From NCBI GenBank assembly GCA_019310485.1, contig JAFDEF010000009.1:19513-83512 (forward strand): a DNA stretch of 64,000 bases, read 5' to 3'. A program made the position numbers and the translations under genes. This document shows, in pieces, positions 18,779 through 27,911 of this stretch (position 1 is its first letter; the number at the start of each line of letters is the position of its first letter). Origin of the DNA: Deltaproteobacteria bacterium. Lineage in GTDB: Bacteria > Desulfobacterota > DSM-4660 > Desulfatiglandales > HGW-15. The notes beneath the pieces are model-generated. The model did no database searches. It saw only the letters and a program-made list of their open reading frames with translations, and was not told the DNA's origin.

Positions 18779-18867
18779 AGTGAAACCTTGGCAAAGATTT
18801 CACACATTTCAAGGCAGTCGGAATGTAACGGGTTTTTGTTTATGCGGTGGGAGATTAGCTATAGTGC

Positions 18868-21800
18868 TTAAAATTTGGCCTCTCCTTCCTCTCCGCTATC
18901 AGATGCAGGTGACACAACTGAGAGCGCAACTTGTCTTACACGTTCGTTCTTGTCACCAAAAAAGCCGGCCAGAATCTCCTCGATCTTGGGATCATCAATT
19001 TGGGCAAGTGAGGAAGCGGCGCTTGCTCGAACTTCGGGGCTATACTTATTTCCCATAAAAAAGTTCCTCTTAGCCAACACACCGGATAAAAGCTCAATAC
19101 TCGCCGTGTCTCCTATGTGTGCAAGAGTTTCGCAGCAGGCAACCAGGCGCCTTTCTTCTTTACTGGTTTTGAGCACAGATCCAAGCTTTTCGGAAATAGC
19201 GCTCTTACCGAGTCTACCAAGAGATCTGATGGCACGAACTGCCAGATCAAGGTTTTCGCTTTCCGCACAGGCCAGGAGCAGTTTTTCCATTTCAGCATTG
19301 TTTATCCGCTCAGCGACCCTAAATGCTTCCTCCCTTATAAGAGGATTTTCGTCCCAAAAAGCGGAGAGCAATTCTTTTCGCAGGTCCTGTGTAACACCAT
19401 CCACGACCTCCAGTAGGCGCAGCCGCTGTTCAGGTTCCTGCAGCGTGGCTACTTCTCGTTTCAGCAATTTACCTACTTCAGGGCCCAGGTCGGAGAGGAG
19501 ATCCGCAGCAACCTGCCTTGTTCTTAAATTTTCCTCCCTCCTTATAATGTCTATGAGAACAGGTGCTCCAAGATGCCCGAGGCTTCCAAGCACCTGGGCT
19601 GCATTTTGCTGCCTCATAGATTCTTCTGAGCAGAAATCATCCACAAGCAATTGCTGTGTCTTTGGTTCCAAGGGCCTTTCAAGAACCCTTGCGAGCATCC
19701 CAGCCTGGTCTCCATCAGTTTCTAGAAACTCACGATACCGCCTCCTCAAATTAAGGAGAATCCTGGTAGCCAAGGGATATTCGACAAACTGTAGAAACAC
19801 AGTTACCAGCCGATGAAGAAAATCCCCCAAGTCCTTAAGAACCAAGGGATCATCTTCTTGTGAAAGAACCAGTATAAGAGGATCTACCAGGAATTTTGCG
19901 AGCTGGTTTTGCAAACCGAGATTTAGCCCTTCCATAAGGCTTTGACAGCGACTTATCACCTTCTGGCGTGCACCCGGGGATCCGCTCAGGTACCCCCGGA
20001 AAAGTCGCCTTACAATCGCCTTTATCCTCTTGTCATCCCCTTTGAGTAATAGATCGCTCAGTCTGAGCGGTATTTTTTCAAGAAGCTCTTCAATGGATGC
20101 CTCATCTATCTGACTAGGACCCGCATCGCGCTTCCTTATCACTTTCTTCTTTGTAACCTGAACTTCCCCTTTGCTCGGTGCCAGCATACTTGAAGAGATC
20201 TTTGCTTCGTAAAGACGGCGGTCAAAGAGGATATGGGTGATTGCCTTTTCTTTTGCCAGCCCCGTCCAGAACTTGCTATCCACGCCAACCTCCGGAACAT
20301 GGTAGAGGCCTCCAATGAACTCCATTATTTCTTTGGAAGAAATGTTTTCAAGAAAAGTAATGCTCATCAGCCCGATGGAATCGAGGAATTCAACAAAGTT
20401 TTTCGCCAGAAGTCCATATTCTGACGTATCCACCTTCTCTCCATTAACCAGCAACGAATCGGCCACCTTTGCCATGGTCACGGCTGGCCGCCTAGCAAGC
20501 AGTGGACTAAGGGCGTCGCTAACTTGCTCCACAGCCTTTTCGATGGCTTTGCTTCTTATTGGGTAGAGTTTGATGCTCCTTGCAGCGTTCAAAAGCGAGC
20601 GCATAAGCCTGGGTAAATAGGCGAAGTCATCTGCCTGCAGTCCTCCTGTCTGTTCCGAGGCTTCAAGCTTAGTAGCTATCTGCTCAGGCCGTTCATCTCT
20701 ACCAACCTCCTCTGCCATTTCTTGCGCAAAGCGGCTTCTTTCTGCATCTACCGCATACTTAACCTGGGTAAGCTCTATGTGAGTAATCGTGTTTTCTTTT
20801 ATAAACCGGCTCCAAAAATCCTCATCAATAACTTCCTTCTTGGTAGTGCCAAACGCTCTCAACACTGTGCTTAACTCTTGCTCCTCAAGGCCACGCGCAA
20901 AAGAAATGCCTTTCAACTCGGCACGGTCAAGAAACTTGAGAAAAGCTTCAGCAAAAACTTTGAACTCAGCCGTGTCAATCCTCTGACCGTTGACAACCAG
21001 ATTTCTCTCAATCTGGAAAACTGTAAGAATTTCATTCTTTTCAAGCACCGTGTTCAAGGCTTCATGGGCCTGCTGGTTCGTCACCGTAATAGCTCTGCTT
21101 CCGGGAGGATAAAGGGTTGAATTCCTCACAGCAAGGAGTAACTTTCGAAAAACATCGGGTATCTTAACGATGCTTTCAGCGTCCAGGGGCTCGCCTTTTG
21201 GCCGGGCCTCGGTAGGGATTCTGCCTGTTGTGTAATACCTTACCTCCTCAAAATTAAAAACCGCATCATTTTGCGCAGCCTGGATTTCTTCATATGATCT
21301 TGCCTTTTCCTCATTTGCTGAGCGCCTGAAATGATAGGCTAGGGTCGCGGCCGAGGGGAGCAGATCCTTCTCGTACAGGGATTCCTGGTAGTTCCCAACT
21401 CTCTCATGTAAAGCCTGCTTCACGTCTTCATCTATCACGCCGTATGCTATGTCCGAAACACGCCTGCTCAAGAAGCGGATCGTCTCGTCATTTATCTCGA
21501 AATCAGTGCTTATCAGGCCCTGTGATACAGCCTTGTCAATGAATTCCAGAATCTTTGCCTCACTTATGTTCGAGCTTCCCGTAAGAGCGCTTAGAGAAAT
21601 CTGGTCACCAAACACGCTTGCCTGATCAAGCAAGCGGCGGCTTTCTTCATCAAGGGCGGATATCTTGTCTCTAACAATGTCTTCTAGCGACCTGGGCAGA
21701 TATCCTTCCTCAAGTGGATGAATAACCCACTGCTGTCCGGAGAGGGCAATCTTGCCATCCAATACCAGCTTGCGCACAATCTCGCTGATAAACAAGGGAT

Positions 21801-23157
21801 TTCCCTGAGTCAAGCGTTCCAGTTCGCTGCTAAAGCCTTTTGGAAGTCCCACCTTTGGAAAAATAGCCTGGAGGTGGCTCACAATGTCAGGCTCTGCAAG
21901 TGGCGTTAGCCGAAAACGCCGAAGGTTTATTTCCTCGCCATACGTCTTGCAAAACCGCTCAAGAATATCCTCCTCGCCCTGTGGATGCTCCTGAGGGGCC
22001 TCAATGGCAGAAGAACATACGAAGAGCGGAATCTCTTTCTGCACTATTATCTGCCTGAGAACAAGCAAAGTGGCCTCATCTGCAAAGTGCAAATCATCAA
22101 TAAACAATATTGTTGGCTTTGAGCCGACGGCCAGCCCGATAAGTTTTACAAGCGTGTCGAAGATACCCTTCCGGCGTTCTTTTTCTTCTTTCTTTCCAGC
22201 ACTGTCTGCCTCTCCCACTTGTGGTAGGATTCTGGAAAGGTAGGCCTTTTCCTCTCCTGAGAGGCTCTCAACAATACCCTCCCCTTTGTCTTCCCGCTCC
22301 CGGAGCAAATTGACCAGGATATTGCCAATCAGGTAGTAGGGTCTGAACAGTTCTTGTGGAGTCCCGGAAACCTTGGCCTGCACCAAACTTCGCGCTCGGG
22401 ACAATTGCCTCTTAACCGCCTCCAGGAACATACTTTTGCCCATGCCCGCTGCCCCGTACGCGATAAGAAACTGGCTTTGATGTCGACTGAAATCTTTGAG
22501 CGCTTCAGCCACGGCGGCAAGTTGTTTCTTCCGGCCCGCTATGTTTATTTTCTCAAGCTGATAGTAAGCTGTCTTAACGAAAACATCTTCTGGAGCAACA
22601 GCCCCGGCATTGGCGAGTCTATCTCTACCCGCTTTCTTGGCATAATAAAGCGCAGTATCCGCTTGCTGAACCAGCGCTTTGTCACTCTTGGCATCACTGG
22701 GAGCGGAGGCAATGCCAATGCTCAGAGTCATTGCAAGCTCTTCGTTGGCTTCCTCCAGGGGCATCCGTCGTTCATGAACTTTGCGTATGAGGTCTTCTCC
22801 AAGACCCATGGCTTGCTCTTTGTCTGCTCTTGGTAGCAAGATCATGAACTCATCACCTGCGTATCGAATAGGGAGGTTGTCTTTGCCTGCCACTTCCCTC
22901 AACAAATTGGCCACCCATACAAGGGCCTGGTCCCCAACATCATGACCGTAAGTGTCATTGATATTCTTGAAGTGGTCGAGGTCTACCATAATCAGGGACA
23001 CGGGATTCGCCTCAAGGGAATCCCATTTGATATCATGCTGAAAGTAGTTGAAAAGAAAACGGCGGTTGTAAAGGCCTGTCAGTTCATCCTCAAAGATGAG
23101 CCTGGAAGGGTCTTTGCCGATGTGTTCAAGATAGTAAAGGTAGTTTTTTTGTGCCAT
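18868..23157 (-). CDS. Giant GGDEF-ATPase-HEAT signalling protein
   Basis: A 1429-residue cytosolic protein, probably a signalling hub. Residues about 20-180 are a GGDEF domain with AGDEF at 100-104 and no RxxD inhibitory site (GKDN at 91-94). It could be an active diguanylate cyclase. Residues about 205-640 are a STAND/AAA_16-type ATPase like those of MalT or adenylate-cyclase regulators, with Walker A GAAGMGKS (235-242) and Walker B LFIDD (351-355). Next come two copies of a module of about 135 residues (roughly 685-815 and 870-1005; shared LYP, LLVNGE/LVVNGQ and ITF motifs). Residues about 1130-1420 are HEAT-like repeats. No DNA-binding domain or signal peptide is seen. It lies downstream of the benzoyl-CoA genes on the same strand, but 230 bases with a repeat separate them. 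Confidence 0.85.
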   Translation of the reverse strand: MAQKNYLYYLEHIGKDPSRLIFEDELTGLYNRRFLFNYFQHDIKWDSLEANPVSLIMVDLDHFKNINDTYGHDVGDQALVWVANLLREVAGKDNLPIRYAGDEFMILLPRADKEQAMGLGEDLIRKVHERRMPLEEANEELAMTLSIGIASAPSDAKSDKALVQQADTALYYAKKAGRDRLANAGAVAPEDVFVKTAYYQLEKINIAGRKKQLAAVAEALKDFSRHQSQFLIAYGAAGMGKSMFLEAVKRQLSRARSLVQAKVSGTPQELFRPYYLIGNILVNLLREREDKGEGIVESLSGEEKAYLSRILPQVGEADSAGKKEEKERRKGIFDTLVKLIGLAVGSKPTILFIDDLHFADEATLLVLRQIIVQKEIPLFVCSSAIEAPQEHPQGEEDILERFCKTYGEEINLRRFRLTPLAEPDIVSHLQAIFPKVGLPKGFSSELERLTQGNPLFISEIVRKLVLDGKIALSGQQWVIHPLEEGYLPRSLEDIVRDKISALDEESRRLLDQASVFGDQISLSALTGSSNISEAKILEFIDKAVSQGLISTDFEINDETIRFLSRRVSDIAYGVIDEDVKQALHERVGNYQESLYEKDLLPSAATLAYHFRRSANEEKARSYEEIQAAQNDAVFNFEEVRYYTTGRIPTEARPKGEPLDAESIVKIPDVFRKLLLAVRNSTLYPPGSRAITVTNQQAHEALNTVLEKNEILTVFQIERNLVVNGQRIDTAEFKVFAEAFLKFLDRAELKGISFARGLEEQELSTVLRAFGTTKKEVIDEDFWSRFIKENTITHIELTQVKYAVDAERSRFAQEMAEEVGRDERPEQIATKLEASEQTGGLQADDFAYLPRLMRSLLNAARSIKLYPIRSKAIEKAVEQVSDALSPLLARRPAVTMAKVADSLLVNGEKVDTSEYGLLAKNFVEFLDSIGLMSITFLENISSKEIMEFIGGLYHVPEVGVDSKFWTGLAKEKAITHILFDRRLYEAKISSSMLAPSKGEVQVTKKKVIRKRDAGPSQIDEASIEELLEKIPLRLSDLLLKGDDKRIKAIVRRLFRGYLSGSPGARQKVISRCQSLMEGLNLGLQNQLAKFLVDPLILVLSQEDDPLVLKDLGDFLHRLVTVFLQFVEYPLATRILLNLRRRYREFLETDGDQAGMLARVLERPLEPKTQQLLVDDFCSEESMRQQNAAQVLGSLGHLGAPVLIDIIRREENLRTRQVAADLLSDLGPEVGKLLKREVATLQEPEQRLRLLEVVDGVTQDLRKELLSAFWDENPLIREEAFRVAERINNAEMEKLLLACAESENLDLAVRAIRSLGRLGKSAISEKLGSVLKTSKEERRLVACCETLAHIGDTASIELLSGVLAKRNFFMGNKYSPEVRASAASSLAQIDDPKIEEILAGFFGDKNERVRQVALSVVSPASDSGEEGEAKF

Positions 23158-23279
23158 TCCCCTGGTTGAAAAAACTGCCCCGCTGAGAAGATATGAAACT
23201 TTTTCTTAGTCATATAGTATACTTAACCATCTCCCTCAGTGTCAAGGTAAAACCCCTGACCCCGATTCACCATCAAACA

Positions 23280-23307
23280 CCATCTGCCGTTCGACAGGCT
23301 CACGGCC
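23280..23307. repeat. 28-bp dispersed hairpin repeat, copy 1
   Basis: Contains GCCGT (23286-23290), the loop TCGACAGGCTC, and ACGGC (23302-23306). Copy 2 at 53213-53240 has the same sequence except that the stem is GCCAT/ATGGC, a compensatory pair change. It lies in the 230-base gap between the GGDEF-ATPase gene and the dienoyl-CoA hydratase gene. Confidence 0.75.
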
Positions 23308-23388
23308 CTGTGACTCCAGGCTCACGCCTCTCCTCCAGAAACATCCCACCCTGGCAGAAAAAGGGCTAAGGGAAAAGAGTGGCGGTTT

Positions 23389-24156
23389 TTATTCATTTCT
23401 CCATACAGGTTTTCTCTTTCCCAGGAACGCCTTGAGACCTTCATGGGCGTCTTTAGTTTTCATCAGGTGATCAAGATAGATTTCCTCTATTACCTTTAGC
23501 GAGGCCTCAAAATCATCCATCAGACCTGCAACCATAGCGCTCTTCGTCTGTCTCAAGATTTCTGCGCTCAGCTTGAGGTAGGGTTCTGTGAAATTTCTCG
23601 TTTCTGTCTCGAGTTCCTCGTCTTTTACAACCTTGTTTACAAGGCCTATTTCAAGGGCCTCGGAAGCCTTAATTATGCGACCTGAAAGGATAAGATCCGA
23701 TGCCACCTTGCGGCCTATAATCCTAGGCATGATTTGGGCGGCTATCGGTGGAAACACACCCACCTGGATTTCAGGTTGCCCAAGCTTTGCGCTCTCCGCC
23801 GCAATTACCAGGTCGCAAAAAATAGCGAGCTCACAGCCACCTCCCAGACACGACCCGTAAACTGAAGCCATAGTTGGAATTTCAGTCCTATTTAAAAGAC
23901 GAAACATCTTGTGAAAGGCCTCAATCATTTTGGGGGCTAGGTCCCCCATATGTTCACCCACGTCAACACCGGCGGAAAAACATTTGCCCTGTGCCTTAAA
24001 TAGCAGAACCTTGAGGTTTCTATCTTCGCCACACTTTTTTATAGCATCGCTAATTTCTTCCATCATGGCGATGTTCAAAACGTTTAGAGGTGGCTTATTG
24101 AGGGTTATGGTTGCCAGGCCCTCAGCTGAGTCAGTAATAATATATTCGTACGCCAT
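23389..24156 (-). CDS. Cyclohexa-1,5-diene-1-carbonyl-CoA hydratase (enoyl-CoA hydratase family)
   Basis: A 255-residue crotonase-fold enzyme. The oxyanion-hole segments are FSAGVDVGEHMGDL and SCLGGGCELAI. In anaerobic benzoate degradation this family (Dch, BamR) adds water to the dienoyl-CoA made by benzoyl-CoA reductase. The assignment over a generic enoyl-CoA hydratase rests on similarity to Dch (ADLAPKMIEAFHK-like and GVFPPIAAQIMPRIIG segments) and on the adjacent oah and had genes. ATG 24156 follows AAGGAGGG. It is the last gene of the leftward aromatic set. Confidence 0.87.
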   Translation of the reverse strand: MAYEYIITDSAEGLATITLNKPPLNVLNIAMMEEISDAIKKCGEDRNLKVLLFKAQGKCFSAGVDVGEHMGDLAPKMIEAFHKMFRLLNRTEIPTMASVYGSCLGGGCELAIFCDLVIAAESAKLGQPEIQVGVFPPIAAQIMPRIIGRKVASDLILSGRIIKASEALEIGLVNKVVKDEELETETRNFTEPYLKLSAEILRQTKSAMVAGLMDDFEASLKVIEEIYLDHLMKTKDAHEGLKAFLGKRKPVWRNE

Positions 24157-24298
24157 AATCTAGGTCCCTCCTTTCCTGTGCACTCCTACAATGTTGGTTC
24201 ACTACTATAGAAAGGAGGCAGGCTACCGCACCTGGCCCCCCTGCCAGAAAAACACATCATACAGGAATTCAGCTACATTGCCCGGAAGTACGTTGCCT

Positions 24299-25435
24299 TT
24301 ACTTTTTCGGCTTCGCCAGTACTTCCTCGCAAAGTTCGTCATCAAAAGTTCTCACATCGCGCAGAAGCTTACGATACTTAAGAAAGTCAATTGTCCTCTG
24401 CCCGGTCAGTTTCTGGGTATTAAAAGCATTAAAGCCGATAAAGGCCTCTGCGTTCATGTTTGCTCCAAGCCAGTAAATCTGACTGCTCTTAAGCATATCC
24501 CAGTAATGTTTCTTTTTCACCCTTATGCTCTCAATTGTATTCATCAGGCACAGGAAGGTGGTATTGGTCATGGTCCAGGCCATCTGATCAATAAAAGCAT
24601 CCAGCTTACTGAAATCGGTGGTTAGTTTCTTGAGCTCTTCATTTGCCTCCTTGTACTCAGCCCCTTTCTTGAACTCGCCATAAACTATCTCACCGCTGTC
24701 AACATACTTATCCGTAATCACCCTGGGATCTCTTACCCATTCTCCTTTCCCATTTTTCTTGATTGGAATAGCCTTGGTGATCAGCCCGAGTCTTTCCATC
24801 TTGTAGGCGCTCCACATCTCGTTGGAGGTTGCCTGCCACATTGCTTGCTCCATGCTCAAGTTCCAGGGAAGAAAGTCGGTAGATCCACCGGTAGGAGTGG
24901 ATCCGTGCCGGGTGCCTGCTTGTCCAAAAGCCGCGGTATCGGCCGCAACCGTGAAATCACAAGCCTGGCCGATCTCCTGGCCACCTGCTATCCTCATGCC
25001 GTTACAGCGACAAATGACCGGCTTTCGGGCTTTCAGGATAGCGTCAACCATCCCGGAAAAAAGGTCCATGTACTGAACATACTCAAGGGGCCTTCTTGAA
25101 TAGTACTCTGCATATTCCTTTGTGTTTCCTCCGGTGCAAAAGGCCCGATCCCCTGCGCCGGTAAAAACGATGACCTGGACCTCCCGATCCATTGATCCCT
25201 TGTGCATTCCGGCGATAACCCCTTTTACCATCTCCGTGGTGTAGGAGTTGTACTGGGCAGCGTTGTTCAGGGTAACCCAGGCTGTAGCCAGACCTTCAAC
25301 AACTTCGCCCGTTGCAGGGTTAATAAGTGGTTTTTTTTCGTAAGTTGTACATGGGGGTTCTTTTCCAAAAAACTCCTCACCAAACAGATCATGATCCTTT
25401 ATCTCATTGTCTCTAATCAACCAATCTAAAGCCAT
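24299..25435 (-). CDS. bamA: 6-oxocyclohex-1-ene-1-carbonyl-CoA hydrolase (BamA/Oah)
   Basis: A 378-residue crotonase-superfamily hydrolase that hydrates and opens the alicyclic ring to give 3-hydroxypimelyl-CoA. Characteristic segments are DHDLFGEEFFG, NNAAQYNSYTTEMVKGVI, FCTGGNTKEYAEYYS, CNGMRIAGGQEIGQACDF, and AGTRHGSTPTGGSTDFLP. Length and motifs match BamA, the established marker of anaerobic aromatic-compound degradation. It sits between the alcohol dehydrogenase (had) and hydratase (dch) genes of the same pathway. ATG 25435 follows GAGAGGG. Confidence 0.95.
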   Translation of the reverse strand: MALDWLIRDNEIKDHDLFGEEFFGKEPPCTTYEKKPLINPATGEVVEGLATAWVTLNNAAQYNSYTTEMVKGVIAGMHKGSMDREVQVIVFTGAGDRAFCTGGNTKEYAEYYSRRPLEYVQYMDLFSGMVDAILKARKPVICRCNGMRIAGGQEIGQACDFTVAADTAAFGQAGTRHGSTPTGGSTDFLPWNLSMEQAMWQATSNEMWSAYKMERLGLITKAIPIKKNGKGEWVRDPRVITDKYVDSGEIVYGEFKKGAEYKEANEELKKLTTDFSKLDAFIDQMAWTMTNTTFLCLMNTIESIRVKKKHYWDMLKSSQIYWLGANMNAEAFIGFNAFNTQKLTGQRTIDFLKYRKLLRDVRTFDDELCEEVLAKPKK

Positions 25436-25504
25436 AATTATCCCTCTCTTTCAATTTTTTGATTCCTGTCCCCGGCTCCAAAGCCTCAGGGAGCCGGGTT
25501 GAGC

Positions 25505-26611
25505 CTAGAAATCAGGCGTAAGCACAATCCTTCTTTTGGGAGGTGTTTTGTGCACCTCTTCAAAGGTTTCTGCAATACTGCTCATTGGTCGTGTTTCCAC
25601 AAACTCCTCGATATTAATCTTTTCTTTTAAGACCATATCCAAAACAACCGGATAGTGCTCGGGAAGGCAGCCCCACGTACCAATCATTTCTGCATCAAAA
25701 GCCATAAGCCGACTGATCATGAATTCAGTTTTCGCAAGCGTGAATCCCACCACGATCAGCCTCCAGGTAAAACTGAGCAAAGTCAGGGCGATCTCCTGGC
25801 CCGCTTTCGCTCCCGAGACTTCGAAAATCTTCCATCCAATATTAGGGAGCTCGTTTCCTTTGCAAATCTCCCTGAACTCTTTTGAAACCTGCCTTGCGTC
25901 CTTATCCTTGGCATTTATCACAAAGTCGGCTCCAAACCTCAAGGCACGGTTCAATTTTTCTTCATCGATGTCTATCCCGATGACGGTCTTTGCGCCCAGG
26001 GCCTTCGCTATCTGCCCCATATACTGGCCGACTCCACCCGCAATACCCACTACAACGACATTATCTCCGGGCTGAAGGTCTCCCCTTTTGGCTGCCTGAA
26101 AAGGAGTGGTTGCAGCATCGGCAACAACGGCCAAATGGGAGAGGGGAATCTCGCCTCTGCCTTTAACCTCACACAGGTCAATGCTGGGTACCGGAATATG
26201 GCTTGAAAAACCTCCATAATACCCGAGGCTGTTTCCAGGCATCTTCTGGTTCAGGCACCTGTTGCCTCGACCTGTCTTGCAAAGTATGCACTTCCTGCAC
26301 GGCATAACAGCCGGGATAATCACTTCCTTACCAACCCATTTCTCATCTCCTGCCACCACGGTCCCCGAGATTTCATGCCCAAGCGTGAGAGGTGGCTTTG
26401 ATACAGTGGGTACCCCGTCGTAGAAGTAGCCAAGGTCCGTGTGGCAAACCCCGCACCCGGCTATTTCTACAAGCACCTCCTCAGGCCGCAACTCAGGAAC
26501 CGGAATTTCTCTTCTCTCAAACTTGCCCGGTGTTGTCTCCTTTGTCTCCTTGTTGAACATGGTAGGCTGAACCATTTGCCATGTTTGTATTGTTTTAGGC
26601 GCTGTTTTCAT
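25505..26611 (-). CDS. 6-hydroxycyclohex-1-ene-1-carbonyl-CoA dehydrogenase (Had/BamQ)
   Basis: A 368-residue medium-chain zinc-dependent alcohol dehydrogenase. Catalytic zinc ligands are in GCGVCHTDLGYF and LGHEISG; the four-cysteine structural zinc site is C-x2-C-x2-C-x7-C in PCRKCILCKTGRGNRC. The NAD-binding motif is VGIAGGVGQYMGQIAKALGA. The family oxidises the hydroxyl group formed by Dch to the 6-oxo substrate of BamA. Placement directly upstream of bamA supports this specific function. ATG 26611 follows AAGGAGG. Confidence 0.9.
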   Translation of the reverse strand: MKTAPKTIQTWQMVQPTMFNKETKETTPGKFERREIPVPELRPEEVLVEIAGCGVCHTDLGYFYDGVPTVSKPPLTLGHEISGTVVAGDEKWVGKEVIIPAVMPCRKCILCKTGRGNRCLNQKMPGNSLGYYGGFSSHIPVPSIDLCEVKGRGEIPLSHLAVVADAATTPFQAAKRGDLQPGDNVVVVGIAGGVGQYMGQIAKALGAKTVIGIDIDEEKLNRALRFGADFVINAKDKDARQVSKEFREICKGNELPNIGWKIFEVSGAKAGQEIALTLLSFTWRLIVVGFTLAKTEFMISRLMAFDAEMIGTWGCLPEHYPVVLDMVLKEKINIEEFVETRPMSSIAETFEEVHKTPPKRRIVLTPDF

Positions 26612-26699
26612 GTGCTTTCCTCCTTGTTTGAAACCCCTCGAAAATGCCCTTTCTAACCTGGAAAAGGGGCGCTAAAAATGTTTATGTTCTTCCTCTCTT

Positions 26700-27452
26700 T
26701 TAAATCATGCCGTATCCACCATCGACACAAAAAAGCTGGCCCGTAATATAATTGCTTTCATCCGAGGCAAGAAACACGAAGGCCGGGGAAATATCATCGG
26801 GTTCAGCAAATCTTCTCAGCAATATCCTGTTCATGTAGATTTCCCTGAGCTTTTCGTCCGTTGTTATTTTTTCAGACATTTCTGTTTTGACGATACCCAG
26901 GGATATGACGTTAGCGCAAATATTGTACCGGGCCAGTTCCCGCGCCATTGATTTGGTCATGCTTATAACGCCACCCTTAGCAGCACTGTAGTTAATCTGC
27001 CCCACAGTGCCAACTAGGCCCGCAACTGACGTTACGTTGATAATCTTCCCTTTGTTTTTTTCTTTCATGTGCAGGGCTGCTGCCTGAGAGCAGAGAAATA
27101 CTCCTTTGAGGTGAATGTCGACCACCGCATCCCACTGCTCTTCGGTCATCTTTAGCATCAAGGCAGGACGAGTGAAGCCTGCGTTGTTTACCAGTATATC
27201 TATGCCGCCGAACTCATTGACCGTTGCCTGAACCAGGTTTACTGCCTCGGCTTTTTTCGCTACATCTGCCTTGAATGCTCTTGCTCTTCCCCCCAATCCT
27301 TCAATAGCGGCGACTACCTCACGTGCCGCCTTTTCATTGGATGAATAGTTCACCATGACCTTGGCTCCCTCGCGAGCAAATGCGAGAGCCACCGATCTTC
27401 CCACACCCCTACTGCTTCCGGTGACCAGTGCGATTTTATCTTTGAGTCTCAT
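26700..27452 (-). CDS. Short-chain dehydrogenase/reductase (FabG-like)
   Basis: A 250-residue classical SDR with the cofactor motif TGSSRGVGRSVA, NNAGF, the catalytic serine in NVTSVAG, and Y-x3-K in YSAAKGG. Family members reduce 3-oxoacyl thioesters or oxidise hydroxyacyl-CoAs. Being the first gene of the leftward aromatic set, it may act on a hydroxyacyl-CoA of beta-oxidation after ring opening, but this is inference. ATG 27452 is preferred to the upstream TTG because AAAGGG lies 7 bases before it. Confidence 0.85.
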   Translation of the reverse strand: MRLKDKIALVTGSSRGVGRSVALAFAREGAKVMVNYSSNEKAAREVVAAIEGLGGRARAFKADVAKKAEAVNLVQATVNEFGGIDILVNNAGFTRPALMLKMTEEQWDAVVDIHLKGVFLCSQAAALHMKEKNKGKIINVTSVAGLVGTVGQINYSAAKGGVISMTKSMARELARYNICANVISLGIVKTEMSEKITTDEKLREIYMNRILLRRFAEPDDISPAFVFLASDESNYITGQLFCVDGGYGMI

Positions 27453-27483
27453 TAACAAACCCTTTCTAAAATTGTTCGAGATT

Positions 27484-27580
27484 AACTATGCCGCCGCAAG
27501 CGGACGGGGTATCAACCGGAAATTCTCTTAACGCCCCCAGGGGCGGGGAATGGAACCCTCGTCCGCCTCTGGCGGATTCA
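27484..27580. repeat. Composite hairpin repeat, copy B
   Basis: Same block order as copy A: CCGCCGCAAGCGGACGG, GTATCAACCGGAAAT, a CCCCCAGGGGCGG palindrome, then one CCGCCTCTGGCGG unit. It lies in the leader of the leftward aromatic operon, between the promoter at 27665-27693 and the SDR start, so its hairpins would be transcribed. Confidence 0.85.
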
Positions 27581-27620
27581 AGTCCCGCCTGCATTTTTTC
27601 CTGTTTAAAAGGAAAAAACT

Positions 27621-27656
27621 TAACTATGTGATTACATTATAACTACAATATAGTTA
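27621..27656. promoter_or_regulatory. Operator-like repeats just after the aromatic operon start site
   Basis: Three copies of a 6-base half-site: TAACTA at 27621-27626 and 27640-27645, and its complement TAGTTA at 27651-27656. The last two form a perfect inverted repeat with a 5-base spacer. They directly follow the -10 of the leftward promoter, a position suited to a repressor. The regulator is unknown. Confidence 0.5.
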
Positions 27657-27664
27657 CTGCCGCC

Positions 27665-27693
27665 AATTTAAAAGATGAGGTTTCAGGTGTCAA
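27665..27693 (-). promoter_or_regulatory. Promoter of the leftward benzoyl-CoA pathway operon
   Basis: On the minus strand TTGACA (27688-27693), an exact 17-base spacer and TAAATT (27665-27670). It would start transcription near 27658, about 205 bases upstream of the SDR gene. This is one of the best sigma70 matches in the window. Confidence 0.7.
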
Positions 27694-27775
27694 GAAAAAT
27701 TGAATAGCAAGAAGTCTCGAAAAGGCAGCCTCCCATCCATTGTTGTTCGTTTGTGTCGAAGTGCACTCCTTATTG

Positions 27776-27911
27776 AACTTCCCCGCCGCAAGCAGCGGGG
27801 TATCAATCGGAAACCATCTTAACCGCCCCAAGGGGCGGGGAATCAAACCCTTGTCCGCCTCTGGCGGGCTTGTCCGCCTCTGGCGGGCTTGTCCGCCTCT
27901 GGCGGATTGAA
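27776..27911. repeat. Composite hairpin repeat, copy C, with three terminal units
   Basis: Block order as in copies A and B, but the last hairpin unit (TTGTCCGCCTCTGGCGGGC, 19 bases) is repeated in tandem three times at 27851, 27870 and 27889. It lies upstream of the aromatic promoter, 195 bases from copy B. Confidence 0.88.

Noticed and set aside
18780..18803. GTGAAA...TTTCAC hairpin after the mutase small subunit as a terminator
   Set aside because: The stem is only 6 bp with a 12-base loop, and no T-run follows; not convincing.
18868..19816. Long plus-strand open frame antisense to the GGDEF-ATPase gene (18875-19816)
   Set aside because: It is serine- and arginine-rich with no family resemblance, as expected for an antisense shadow of a HEAT-repeat coding region.
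27484..27911. Composite repeats as a CRISPR array
   Set aside because: The units are palindromic and either contiguous or separated by conserved blocks; there are no regular unique spacers and no cas genes.
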